DNA of 64,000 nucleotides from Agelaius tricolor (lineage: Eukaryota > Chordata > Aves > Passeriformes > Icteridae), in contig JALJCS010000055.1 of NCBI GenBank assembly GCA_023055355.1, positions 744,001 to 808,000 on the forward strand. The letters are read 5' to 3'. Below, piece by piece: positions 52,086 through 63,276 of the stretch; the first letter of the stretch is position 1; every line of letters starts with the position of its first letter. The translations under genes were made by a program, and so were the position numbers. Under the pieces are notes generated by a model. The model was not told the origin of the DNA and did no database searches. It was given only the letters and a program-made list of their open reading frames with translations.

Positions 52086-53317
52086 AAGGGCACTGAAGAG
52101 CCTCTGTAAAGTGGTAACAGCTTTTCCTTTGCTCTTCCTCATGCCATGTCCCTTCAGGGGCTCTGTGAAATTGGGCTCCCACAACCATCACTAAATCCCA
52201 GAGCTTTTTGGTGTTCCACATGTATGTCAGTCGATTGCTCTGCATTTCAAAAGCGTTACTCCTGTACTATTTGGGCAATATCCCAAGGAATCTGTTCCAG
52301 CCTGATGGGGAAGAGAGATGCCAAGGCCTTCATTCTTCAGATTTCCAAATTTGTATTAAAAAGGCTTTTTAAAGGTTGATATTCACAGCCCCTGCTGGGT
52401 TTCCCTGTCTGTGACACACCCTCTGCCCACTTCTTGTTGCTGCTGAGTCACTCACGACCCCAGAAACAAAGGTTTGGCCTTAAAACTCCAGATCTGGGAC
52501 TGCAGCCCCAAAATCCCACCAAGGGTTTGATCAGTGACTCATGTCCTCACTCTGTCTGTATTCCTCATGTTCCTGCTCTCCTCGATGTGAGGAACTGAGA
52601 GGAACCACGGCAATGACAGCAGCTCTTTGGACACAAAGACTGCAGTTGTGGAGGTGATCCCTGGAACAGGGAACCACCAAAGCCCAGGGAAGATGACTCA
52701 GGACACTGAGGTGTCCATTGCCATCCCAAGTTGTGGTTTTCCAAACCTCTTACCGAGCATGGGAACAATAAAGGCAGTTCTGATGGGATTCGGATGAGCT
52801 GCACCTCTCAGACTTGCAGTAACCTGAGCACTGAGTGAGGGGTCTGGTACAGCCAGTGACTGAGCTACCACCAGTTGTAACACAGCAGAGACCATCACCT
52901 CTGGAACTGCAGCAAATCCCACCGAGACCCCACCTCCCACTATGTGACACCTTCCAAAGCATTTTTCCAAAGCATTTCCCAGCATTTAATCCAGGCATTT
53001 GAGGACCCAAATGCCTCTCCTGTCAAAAGATCCTAAACCCCAGGGTTTTCCCCAAGAGGGAGACCTCCCATGAATGAAGATGAGGTTTTGTGCAGCCTCA
53101 GGTCTCATCCAGCTACACACTCAGCCATGGCTGCATCGGGCACCTTTGCCACCCCAGCCAAGATAAACTGGAACATGCCCCATCGTTAGAAGTGTCCAAG
53201 GACAGGCTGGACGGGGCTTGGATCAACCTGGGATAGTGGAAGGTACCCATGGCAAGGGTGGAACAGGATGAGCCTTAAGGTCCCTCCTAACCCAAACTAT
53301 TCCATGATTCCACAAGT
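52086..53317. other. Sequence between pseudogene C and the second minisatellite LTR
   Basis: A CR1 3' end (about 53180-53322, +) is the only repeat recognised. A Cys/Gly/Ser-rich minus-strand frame at 52750-53010 is noted but not called. Confidence 0.5.
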
Positions 53318-53322
53318 CTGTC
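53180..53322 (+). mobile_element. CR1 3' fragment, sense
   Basis: 'agaagtgtccaaggacagg' through 'aacccaaactattccatga'. Confidence 0.7.
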
Positions 53323-53329
53323 TGGCTTA

Positions 53330-54838
53330 ACTCAGTCAAAACATTTCAGGTTTGGATGGGGTTTCTTTGGAGTCTACTTGACAACATTTCCAACACATGT
53401 CCCTGCTGCACTGGAGAAGCTGCAGCTTCACCCACCACCACTTCCTCCTCTGATATCAGACCCCTTCTTGGGGGTTGAGGTTTTTTCTTTCCTTTTCTTT
53501 CCTTGTTACTTGTGGAATTTTTTCCCATTGAGTTGCCAAGAAGCACCCATGACTGGGTGCTTGAGATGGTGGGAAGGGGGAACTCCTCTGGGTTTTGGGA
53601 GTTTCTCAGGGGGAGACAGAGTTACCAAGAGAATGGGGGGCAGATAAAAACAATGGAGTTGGGGGCAGCTGCTCTCTCGCTCTTTGGCATCGGAGGAGGA
53701 CAGCCAGGCTGTCACTTGCTGCGAGGAGAATTCACTGGCACTACTGGAGCTCAGCCCTGAGGGACCGAGCACCGTCTGCTCATGTGCCCTGGGAATCCTG
53801 AACTTTGTGTGCCCTGGGAATCCTGAATTTCATGTGCCCCGGGAATCCTGAACTTCGTGTGCTCTGGGAATCCTGAACATTGTGTGCCCCAGGAATTGAT
53901 CTGTTTGTGTGCCCCAGGAATCCTGAACCTCGTGTGCCTCAGGAATCCTAAATTTTGTATGCCCTGGGAATCCTGAAGTTCGTGTGCCCTGGGAATTGAT
54001 CTGTTCATGTGCCCCAGGAATCCCAAACTTTGTGTGCCCTGGGAATTGATCTGTTCATGTGCCCCAGGAATCCTGAACCTCGTGTACCCCAGGAATCCCG
54101 AACTTTGTGTGCACCAGGAATCATGAACTTTGTGTGCCCTGGTAATCGTGAACCTCGTGTGCCTTCAGAATCCCAAACTTCGTGTGCCCTGGGAATCCCG
54201 AACTTTGTGTGCCCCGGGAATCCTGAACTTCGTGTGTCCCAGGAATTGACCTGTTAATGTGCCCCAGGAATCCTGAATTTCCTGTGCCCTGGGAATCCTG
54301 AACCTCGTGTGCCTCAGGAATTGATCTGTCCGTGTGCCGTGGGAATCCCAAACTTTGTGTGCCCCAGGAACCCTGAGCTCCGCCTCTCTCTCCCTGCTGG
54401 GAGCTGCGCTGCCTCTGTCCTGTCCCCGCTGTTTTCTTGGGTACTACTCTGCATTTTCCCCACGCTGTAACTCACACCCTGCTGCCTTTCCACTATGTCC
54501 CCACAGTTCCACCTCCCACAAAATTTCTGGTGCATCTCCCCCACCAGTCCCAGATTTTTGCTCACTCCTGCCGGCTGTGACGGTAACTGCACCACTCCTG
54601 CAGTCAAGAGGAGTTACGGGTCCCTGGTTCTGCTTGTTTTCAATGCCATAGTTGTTGTTGTTTTGTTTGCCTTGTTATACATCCTAGTAAAGAACTGTTA
54701 TTCACATTCCCATATCTTTGCCTGAGAGCCCCCTAATTTCAAAATTATAATAATTTGGAGGGAGGGGGTTTGCATTCTCCATTCCAAGGGAGGCTTTTCT
54801 ACCTTCCCTAGCAGACACCTGTCTTGTAAACCAGGACA
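53330..54838 (+). mobile_element. Probable ERV LTR with internal minisatellite
   Basis: The right part has LTR-like features: TATA-like GTTATACATCC, an AGTAAAGAACTG region, GCCTGAGAGCCCC and a terminus AAACCAGGACA. A sharp 5' end was not found, so the start is approximate. No coding region for a retroviral protein. The 25-bp array at about 53778-54375 lies within it. Confidence 0.5.
53778..54375. repeat. 25-bp minisatellite, about 24 copies
   Basis: Unit CTGAACTTTGTGTGCCCTGGGAATC-type: a constant GTGCCC(C/T)(A/G)GGAAT core with variable GAACTTCG/GAATTTCA ends. A variant unit with GGAATTGATCTGTT recurs at irregular intervals. There are no unique spacers, so it is not a CRISPR array. Confidence 0.9.
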
Positions 54839-56076
54839 CCCCTGCAGACCCCTCCAGCCACAACCCCTCCCTCAGATTCCTGCCCCAAAGCACTCCCAGG
54901 CCTGGCTGTGTCGGTTGGCTCATCCAAAGCAGAAGGAATTCCCAACTTCCACAGAAAACATGAAGAAAGGAGCTGCAGCCAGAGAGCTCCAAAGGACAAC
55001 CTAAGTCTGGAGCAACACAAGGATTGAGGACAGCTGTGAGGTTAACTCAGGCTCTTCTCCTGTCCAGATCCCCTCAGAATGTCCAAGAGCCCCGGAGCCA
55101 GAGCATCCAAGAGCTCCCAAATACCTCCAACAAAGCTGGGGATTGTGGCTCTAATCCCAACCAACGACAGGACAGGGAAGAGGAAAGAAACACAAAAAAA
55201 TGGAACAAACCCAAAGCTTTCATCTGAAATATCCATCTTTTCCCTACAGAACACAGGGACATGGCTCCAACCTTCTGGTCCTCCCAGGGGTCCAACATAC
55301 ACAGGAGCAGCAGGAAGAACCCAATCCCAACACCACGAGGGCACAATGTAAGAGGGGAAAGCCCTGCCCCAAACCAGGTGGGACCAACCTTCAAGTGAGG
55401 AACGAGGAGATGCTGCTTTTCCAGTGAGTGTCTGGAAAAAGCCTCCACATTCCAGGCATTGGCTTCAGTTTAAACTAATCAGCAATTTCCTCAAATTAAT
55501 GAATGTGTTGGAAAACACCCAGATCAGCCACCTGCAGGAAAATCACCTTGAGAAATAGATTTGGCTCTGCAGATGTTTCTTGGCATTGAAATGCAGCGTT
55601 CTACCTTTTTCTAGGTAGAACCAACAACAAAATGGTCATTTACCCTTAACCTGCCAGCCAAACTTCATTAATTCCCAGTAAATTCCCATTTATTGCTGAG
55701 AGTTTTATTAACCAGCAGGTTGAGTCACTCTTTCCTTCAAATTTCTAGCTTGAAAGCAGAGAGACTACCAAAAAATTAGGATCTCCTTGGATAAAAAGGA
55801 TTTTACACCTTTGAAGTCTCAATTTCAGTTCACCCAATCAATAAAAAAGGGGAATTTTCATCTGAAAATAATTCACTGGACCCGAATTCCCTAACTTTTT
55901 TTGTCCTTACACAAGGCCTGACTATGGCCCAGTGACTTTAAATCATTCCTCAAACCTGAATAGGACAGACCAGGTGCCGCTCTGGCTGCCAAGCACAAGA
56001 AATGTTAATTAGTCCCCATTCTTCACATCACAAGCATTTTGTGGAAGTTTCATGCAGCCTCACCCTGTGTTCCACA
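54839..56076. other. Intergenic sequence before pseudogene D
   Basis: No exon or repeat recognised; AT-rich toward the right. Confidence 0.45.
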
Positions 56077-56439
56077 CAAATAAAAGGAAAAGGTGCTCTG
56101 CAGAGGGAACTGCACCCAGGAATCTGCTTCCAGCACCAGCTCCTGTCCCAGCACTTACCATGTCCTGCTGCTCCTACTGCCTCGGCTGTGGCCGTGCTGA
56201 AGGGAATTTTGTCTCTTCCTCTGTAGCTCTTCCCAGGAACTGGCGTGGTTTCAGCACTGCCCTGTGTCCCTGGGGTGCTCTGGGCTGCTCCAGCAGCAGA
56301 AACTGTGATGGTTTCATGGTCAGGGCCCAGAAGGGTTGGTGGAAGTTGTCCTGCAAGACTTGGCACAGCTTTGGTGCAGCCAGAGCAGGGTTTGGCTACA
56401 GCGGTGCCAACTTTGGTTCCAGGCTGGGCAGAGCCTCCT

Positions 56440-56600
56440 AGGCCTGCACCATCGCCCCTATCACCATCACCCTGCGAGCCATCACACCCTGAACCATCAC
56501 CCCCTGCACTATCACCCCCATCATCATCATCCCCTGCACCATCAGCCCCATCATCATCATCCCCTGCACCATCAGCCCCTGAACCATCACACTCTGAACT
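56440..56600. repeat. CACCATCACCCC-type minisatellite, first block
   Basis: Irregular repeats of CCATCACCCC, CCATCATCATCCCC and CTGAACCATCA following the degraded keratin head. Confidence 0.85.
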
Positions 56601-57085
56601 GTGGAGACAGATGGGCATGCCAGACCTCTCCTTTGGGGAGATGTCTCTTGAATGAGCTGTGATAAGATCATCTCAACCCTCCTGGACTGAGAAATCCTCT
56701 TGGTCATGGGGAGTTCCCAGCATGCTTTGGAGCTCCATGCAGATTCTTTGGTTTTTCCCCATTTGTTCCCCATTAGACCTCTGCTTCTGCCCTGTTCAGG
56801 AGGGAGCTGCCATCCCTGGCCTCGTTTGCAGGGTGGTAGAATAAAGGAACTCTGTGGATAACCACAGGTTGCTCCTGTCCCTTTGTCCCTGTGTTGGCCT
56901 GGGGACACCTCGCAAGGCAGAGCTGAATCACTGCTAAGAGCTGAGCTGGCTGCCCCTTGCTGAGGCTGCCCGGTGGCTGAAGGACTGCCTGACACCCCTG
57001 GAAAGTTGTCTCCTGTGGGACTTCTCTCTGGGGAGGTTGCAGTGTCTGGGTCAAGCAATCAGACCCGTGACCAGCTGTCACAAGG
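56600..57085 (+). mobile_element. Possible LTR inserted in the pseudogene D minisatellite
   Basis: A non-repetitive 486-bp block between two minisatellite stretches, starting TGTGGAGACAG, with an AATAAAGG near 56839. CTGAAC occurs at both edges (56594-56599 and 57086-57091). CTGAAC is also part of the repeat unit, so the target-duplication evidence is weak. Confidence 0.4.
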
Positions 57086-57091
57086 CTGAAC

Positions 57092-57660
57092 CACCACGCC
57101 CATCAGCACCACCCCCATGACCACCATCCCCTGAACCATCATCCCCTGAACCATCACCATCACCCCCATCACCATCACCCCCTGAACCATCATCCCCTGA
57201 ACCATCACCATCACCCCCATCACCATCACATCCTGAACCATCACCATCACCCCTATCACCATCACCTCCATAACCATCACCCCCATCACCATCACACCCT
57301 GCACCATTACCCCCATCACCACACCCCATCACCACACCCCCATCACCATCACACCCTGCACCATCACCCCCATCACTACCACCCCCTGAATCATCACCCC
57401 CTGAACTATCACCCCCATCACCATCAAACCCTGAACCATCACATCCTGAACCATAACAACCATCACCCCCATCACCATCACCCCCATCACCACACCCCCA
57501 TAACCATCACCCCCATCACCATCACACCCATCACCACACCCCCATCACCATCACCCCCATCACCATCACCACACCCCCATCACCATCACCCCCATCACCA
57601 TCACCCCCATCACCATCGTCCCATCACCACACCCCCATCACCATCGTCCCATCACCACCC
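57092..57660. repeat. CACCATCACCCC-type minisatellite, second block
   Basis: About 570 bp of CCCCATCACCATCA-based repeats, more homogeneous toward the right. It ends right before the exon 1 3' end of pseudogene D. It occupies the place where the glycine-loop head coding region should be. Confidence 0.9.
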
Positions 57661-58139
57661 CAGAGCTGCTGCTCTGCCCAGAGCTCCGTCCCAGTGTGCA
57701 GATGGTGAAGTACCAAGAGAAGGAGCAGCTCAAGACCCTCAACAACAAATTCTCTTTACTCACTGACCAGGTAGGCTGAGAACCTCCCCCAGCTCCGGTT
57801 CCCAGGAGCCCAAGGGAGGTGTTGGGCATGGATAGAGCATGGAAAGGGCATGGAAAGGGCACGAAATCCTGTCAGGACAACTCGTAAGAGACATCAAGGG
57901 AACTTGCACAAGCTGTCAGGGGACAATCTTAGGATTTATGAGGCCTCAGTGTCCAGGCACTGCTGCTCTGACCTCTGGGCCTGACTGGGGCAGGGAACAA
58001 GCTAAAACCAGTTCCAGCTGCCCTCCAGTCCCCTCTCAGGCCTCTCTGCACAGCCCACATTTGTTGCAGAGCTGGTTTTGAGAATGTCTTTGCTTTTTTG
58101 TGCATTTCCACACGGGTGCCCCTAAACAAAAGCTGCTGG

Positions 58140-58413
58140 ATTGGGAAACTCTGCCAGGTGTGCCAAGAGCAGGAACATATCCCACTGCCAGGGCATCAGC
58201 ACTTTGCCATGGGATACCTGGGAAAAACCCACAGGGATCATCCAGTCCAACTCCTGGCACTGCACAGACTCCTCAGAATCCCACCCCATGCCCAAGGCCA
58301 TTGTCCAAACATTCCTGGAGCTCTGGCAGCCTTGGGGCTGTGACCATTCCCTGGGGAGCCTGTTCAGAGCCCCACCATCCTCTGGGGAAGGGCTTTTCCT
58401 GAGATCCAGCTTG
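58140..58413 (+). repeat. Inverted duplication in pseudogene D, left arm
   Basis: Starts ATTGGGAAACTCTG and ends GAGATCCAGCTTG. It is matched in reverse complement by 59740-60560 once the nested LTR is removed. It contains an antisense CR1 (58206-58500) plus about 65 bp of non-CR1 sequence shared by both arms. Confidence 0.8.
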
Positions 58414-58500
58414 ACCCTCCACTGGCACAGCTCCAGCCATTCCCTGGGTCCTGTCCCTGGTCCCCAGAGCAGAGATTGGAGCTGTCCCTTGGGATGAAGC
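58206..58500 (-). mobile_element. CR1 fragment, antisense, in pseudogene D intron 1
   Basis: 'gggatcatccagtccaact' through 'tgaccattccctggggagc' to 'gctccagccattccctggg'; antisense CR1. Confidence 0.8.
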
Positions 58501-59737
58501 TGCAGCCCCTGAGGAGTCTCACCTCAGTTTCATTTTCCCCAGCCAGACAAAACAAATGACCTCAGCTGCTCCTCATGGGCGCCCTCCAGACCCTTCACCA
58601 CCATCGTCACAATCCTCATCCCATTTCCCATTTTCCTTTCTGGGATTCAGGTTTGGATCCTGGAGCAGCAGAAGAAGGTTCTGGAGACCAAGTGGAGCTT
58701 CCTGCAGAGTCACAGAGCAGCAGCAAGGCCGTGCTCATGGCGTTTATCTGGAATTTGAGGGAGAAACTGGGAGCCCTCAGCAGCAGCAGAGCCCAGTTAC
58801 AAACAGGCCTGGGAGCAGCAAAGCAGGGTTGGGAAACCAACGGAAAAATGTGAGTAAAAACCAGAAAAATGCAACTTCAGAGCTCAAAATGTTGCTTGAA
58901 ATTTGTGAACAGGCAGAAAAACTGGACTTTTTGGGGTAGCAAATGGTTCCCAGAAAACTCGTAGGTGAAGATTAAATAAATTGTCCTCCAGTAGATCCCC
59001 ATGGTGGAGGTGAAGAAGATGGAAAGATCTCAGTACAGAAAATAACATCCACATTTACAGACACATGGACGAAGCAGAATATCCCTCTTCCACATTTTCT
59101 TTCCCTCCTTCCTGACTCAGAAATTCAGATTTCCAAGTGTTCAGCAGCTATTTAAGGTCACACAAAAGCAGTTCTGCAGCAGAAACCTCTCTGAAAACAC
59201 ATTTGTTTTCCCACGGGCTACAAAACAAGAGTAAGGTATCCCAAAACACTGTCTGGGGAGAGGGAAAGAAATCAGAGTTTCATTTGTTTCACTTGTGGCC
59301 TGAAGAAACTCAAAGAATGAGGGAATTGTGCTGAACTGCAGCAAAACCTCCCATTTTCCCACACAGGTCCAGGGATGAGCAGAGCCTGCAGACACATGCC
59401 CAGGAGGAGCTACTTGTCCTAAGGAAGGTGAGAAAGGCACTCACCAGCTGAACTTTCCCCATCTGGTTTGGGTTTTTGGGTGGTTGTGGTAGCTTCTTTC
59501 CCCAAGGCAGCACAGGAAACAAGTACAAGCAGAAGCTGGGTTTGCTCAAACTCCAGTCAGACCCCAGATCCCAGGAGCCAGAGCACGGTCATTGCACTGA
59601 CCCTGAGGGCAGGCCCAAGTCTGCTCTCCCTCCTCAAATTCCTCTTTCCATCCCCAAAGCATCTCCAGAACACAGAGTTCTCTTGGCCAAAGCCGAGCTG
59701 GAAGCCAAGGTGGAAGGGCTGAAAGAAGAGGGTGGAT

Positions 59738-60500
59738 ACCAAGCTGGATCTCAGGAAAGGTTCTTCCACAGAGGATGGTGGGGCTCTGAACAGGCTCCCC
59801 AGGGAATGGTCACAGCCCCAAGGCTGCCAGAGCTCCAGGAATGTTTGGACCATGGCCTTGGGCACAGGGTGGGATTTTGAGGAGCCTGTGCAGTGCCAGG
59901 GTATCGCCGACCAGGGCCTGTGTACAAATCACAAAAGGGGTGGGACTGCTGAGGAACTGCCTTGAGCTGTTTTATTTTCCAGCATCAGTCTCATTACATG
60001 GTGATGACAATGGGAAGACACCAGCAGCTCACGTCCCCAGCAGGAGACCAAGAACTTAATGTTACAACTCACTTTATAAGCTTTTTGACCAATCACACAA
60101 GGCAAAAGCACATTGACAGTAGTTCTATCCAATCACTCTAAGTGCACGTACCTGTGGTTAAAACAATGCTTGCTTATTTCAAATACAATACCTGCTTGTA
60201 AGCAATAACACAATGCACAGAGCTCCATTATCAAGTTTCAACCTTCCTAATATCTCGCTAGATAAACTTTTCTGTAGCTTGGGGAGTTATTCTAGACAAG
60301 TGTTAATACACAGACCATTGTTCTATTTGCCCTTACTTTCTATTTTTTACATAATTTTTCTGCTGACCTATCTCATGGCCACTGCTTAGCTCCAATCACA
60401 GTTCTGCTGTCTCTGAGCCTGCCTTCTGCAGCTTTCCCAAACCCCTCACCAGGGGTTGGACTGGATGATCCCTGTGGGTTTTTTCCCAGGTATCCCATGG
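59738..60500 (+). mobile_element. CR1 3' fragment, sense, split by an LTR
   Basis: Sense CR1 from 'agctggatctcaggaaagg' to GTGCCAGGG at 59901, resuming CCAGGGGTTGGACTGG at 60449. It truncates exon 4 of pseudogene D. Confidence 0.85.
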
Positions 60501-60560
60501 CAAAGTGCTGATGCCCTGGATGTGTTCCTGCTCTTGGCCCATCCAGCAGAGTTTCCCAAT
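59740..60560 (-). repeat. Inverted duplication in pseudogene D, right arm
   Basis: Reverse-complement partner of 58140-58413, enlarged by the nested LTR at 59902-60448. Outer end ...GAGTTTCCCAAT at 60560. Confidence 0.8.
59902..60448 (-). mobile_element. LTR (547 bp), antisense, nested in CR1
   Basis: Flanked by CCAGGG at 59896-59901 and 60449-60454. On the minus strand it begins TGAGGGGTTTGGG and ends near GGTCGGCGATA. Excision restores a continuous CR1 (GTGCCAGGGGTTGGACTGG). A 6-bp duplication suits an ERVK-type LTR. Confidence 0.8.
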
Positions 60561-60780
60561 TCTTGAGAACGTTCTACAGAGAGGTTAGAGGCTTCCCCAG
60601 GGCTGCAGCAGTAATTCCCATTTCCCAGCTGGATTTAGAAGCTGATTATCGGGGGGAGCAGGGCATGGCCCAGGGCTCACGGTGTTTCATTGTGAAATGG
60701 TCACCATAAAGGGGACCCAGCTGGACACCGGGAGTGGCACCAGTCTGGGGCTGCACTGGGAGCACAGCAGGCACAGGCCC

Positions 60781-61195
60781 TGTTGTAGAGAGCTTTTTAG
60801 ATAATTGGTTAGCTGAGAAAGGACATTTCGATGTGATACCGATGGATAAGGATAGGAGAAACAAGCTGGGAACTGAGTAACCAGTGTCCAATCACTGACA
60901 AAGGTCACAGTGACCTTCTCTGAAACAGGAAGATGGGGGAGAAAATCGCTTGCCAGAAAATGTAGATATCTTAGGTAGAGAAGCTGGAAGAATGCAAACA
61001 TAGAAGCAAAATAATTATTAGAAGATAGAAGTAGGTGTGGTTGATCTAAGTGTGCTTTAACCAATAGTGAGCTCAGCTTTTGCAATATGTATAAGCTTCA
61101 TTAACACCAATATAAATATGTGTGGGGTTTCAATAAACTTCAAGATTTGCTATTCACGCATATGGTGTGTCGCATTTCTCCCGCCGTTCACGACA
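60781..61195 (+). mobile_element. LTR (415 bp), sense, in pseudogene D intron 4
   Basis: Termini TGTTGTAG...CACGACA. A TATA-like TATAAATATG is followed by AATAAA near 61132, then a T- and C-rich end. No clear target duplication beyond CCC. It ends 15 bp before pseudogene exon 5. Confidence 0.75.
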
Positions 61196-61544
61196 CCCTG
61201 TCCCCACCAGAGCTCCACTGGCTGCAGGCCCCAGACACTTGTGTGAGGGTCAGCAGCCCAAACCCACACCTGGATGGAGCCATCGAGGGAGTCAGGGCTG
61301 GGCACAGGGACATTGTCTGCAGGAGCTGGGCACGAGCCCAGGCCTGGCAGCAAAACAAAGTGAGAGCACCTGGAAAGGGTGGGGTGGGGCCCAGCTCTCT
61401 TCAGGCCAACTTCAACCCCACAGAAACACCCCCCACCTCCCTGATCTGCTCTGGTTTAACTCAAGATGTGTTTGGGGATATGCAACGACACCTTTTGAGC
61501 TGTCTATGGGACATGGAACAGCCTTAAGTAGAGGAAGATTTAGA

Positions 61545-61758
61545 TAGGATATTGGGATGAAATTCCTTCCTGTGAGGGTGGGGAGGGACTGGAATGGATT
61601 TCCCAGAGCAGCTGTGGCTGCCCCTGGATCCCTGGAAGTGCCCAAGGCCAGGTTGGACAGGGCTTGGAGCACCTGGGACAGTGGGAGGTGTCCCTGCCAT
61701 GGCATGGGTGGGACAGGATGAGCTTCCAACACAAACCATTCCATAGCTGTGATTTTAG
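61545..61758 (+). mobile_element. CR1 3' fragment, sense
   Basis: 'gagcagctgtggctgcccc' through 'tggcatgggtgggacagga' to an ATTCCATAG end. Confidence 0.75.
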
Positions 61759-61759
61759 C

Positions 61760-63276
61760 TGGAGGAGATGAGAGTCACTGCAGGCAGCAACCTGGGGCAG
61801 CTGGGCTGGTGCAAAGACTGGAGGGGGAAATCAGGAGCACCAGGGCTGGGTGAGAAATTGTGAGCACCAAGGACCAAGTGAGAAGTTGGGAACACAATGG
61901 GCCAGGTGAGCACAGCCACGTGTGGGAATTTCTGCAGGGAGGGCAGATTTGCTGCTCCTGAGAATTCCACAGCCACCTTTCCTGATATTGGAGCAATTTG
62001 TAATCCAGGAGGAAGAAGGGCTAAAATCCCACTCTTCCCTCCCATTAAAACCAGATTCCATCTCAGTCCTGAGCTCAAACCATGACTCTGAACAAACTCC
62101 CCCCATCCCTCTGCCCAGACTCCAGGCTGGCAAAATCCAGCCAGGACTGAGCTGTGCAGGCAGCAAACCCCAAACCCTGCCCCCAGAGCCAGGGCAGGCT
62201 CCAGACCTGCAGGAAGGTGATTCCTGCGTATTTTCCAGAGCTCCTGGGCACCCAGGGCAGCACAAAGAACTTGGCTGAGATTGGACATGCAGCTAAAAGG
62301 GAAACTTTAATAAACGACTCATGAAAGACATAAAAAGCATAAAAATCCAACCCAAACCCCAATGCCAGGACAGGGCTGAACATCAGCACAAAAACTGGGA
62401 GCAGGTCCTCGGAGTTAGGTCCCTAAAAACTCTTCCTACTGCAGTAACAACAATTTCCCTGGTATGTTGAAGACCCATTTTGGCAGGAACGAGGAGTTTT
62501 TGGAATAGGGCATCAACTGAACCTTTACTGCAGGAGACTCCAGATATCACTAAATACCCTTAAATAGGGAGTGGTAAACAGGGACACCCAAAAATAGGGA
62601 TTTTTTCTCCCAATTCAGTGGACACATGGAATTTGAAGTAGCTTTAGATCCCTCAAGCTTTGGGCTTCATTTACAGAGAGAGAAAGGGTTTAGGAGGTTC
62701 TTGAGGAGTTATTTTGCTACAAGGAGCCTGAAATCACTTTGTCAGTGCTGCCTTTGGTCAGAAACAGCTTCAGTCACAGGAGAATGCTGAACCCCAACCC
62801 TGAGCCCATTTCCAAAGAAAATAAGGGGAGACCCAAGCCTGTTTTCTTCCTGGTATATTTAAAAAACCCAAGCCAGGGTGAGCCCTCGGCAGGGGCTGAG
62901 GAGCCTGAGGGATTGGAGTCTTCCAAATCCTGTTAGAAGGGATTTAGAATCTTCTGGTCTTTTGCAGAAGCACAGCAGAAACGTGGGATTTGCCTTTCCA
63001 AGGGTGAAACCCAGCCCGGAGCAGGGGGTACCAAGCACAAGGGTAACAGCAGGGATACCCCACCTGCATCCCGGGGTAAATTTCACCCCACAGGCTTGAT
63101 CCTGCTCCCAGAGGAATGGCTGAACTCCAAGAGTGCAGGATCAAGCCCCGGCAGGGCAGGGGCAGGGCCTCAGCACTGCAGGCGTTTTGCAGCCAATTCA
63201 TCCTGCAAAAGGCTCCAAGACTTTTCTTTCCACGGTTTCCCTCAGGTGCTGGGAATGCTGAGCTCCATTCTTGGAG
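61760..63276. other. Sequence between pseudogene D and the convergent keratin
   Basis: No confident exon. 61759-61800 reads LEEMRVTAGSN, weakly like exon 6 ([11 protein letters not shown]). The rest should include the 3' UTR of the minus-strand keratin. A minus-strand ATTAAA at about 62306 is a possible poly(A) signal. Confidence 0.4.

Larger units (their letters stand above)
56160..61359 (+). pseudogene. Type II keratin pseudogene D, exons 1-5
   Basis: A TATA-like AATAAAAGG lies about 80 bp before an ATG at 56160. The head reads MSCCSYCLGCGRAEGNF and later GFGYSGANFGSRLGRAS, then stops at about 56440 where a CACCATC minisatellite takes over. The exon 1 end is at about 57702-57770 (EKEQLKTLNNKF, then LLTDQ). 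Exon 2 at 58651-58849 reads [16 protein letters not shown], then is frameshifted. Exon 3 at 59367-59427 keeps 61 bp and an open frame. Exon 4 starts near 59675 (AKAELEAKVEGL) and is cut by a CR1 at about 59738. Exon 5 at 61210-61359 is open but five codons short, with a damaged acceptor. The MSC-SY head is reminiscent of hair-type keratins, whereas exon 2 looks epithelial. A possible trace of exon 6 lies at 61759. Confidence 0.8.

Noticed and set aside
52750..53010. Minus-strand Cys/Gly/Ser-rich frame (GGICCSSRGDGLCCVTTGG) that might be a keratin tail
   Set aside because: No acceptor plus CTGTGGTC-like start at the right place and no other exons beside it; too weak to call.
53778..54375. Regularly spaced repeats that could suggest a CRISPR array
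   Set aside because: Eukaryotic context; the units are contiguous with no unique spacers, so this is a minisatellite.
56438..57058. 206-codon minus-strand Met/Val/Gly-rich frame
   Set aside because: Produced by the CACCATCACC minisatellite and the adjoining insert.
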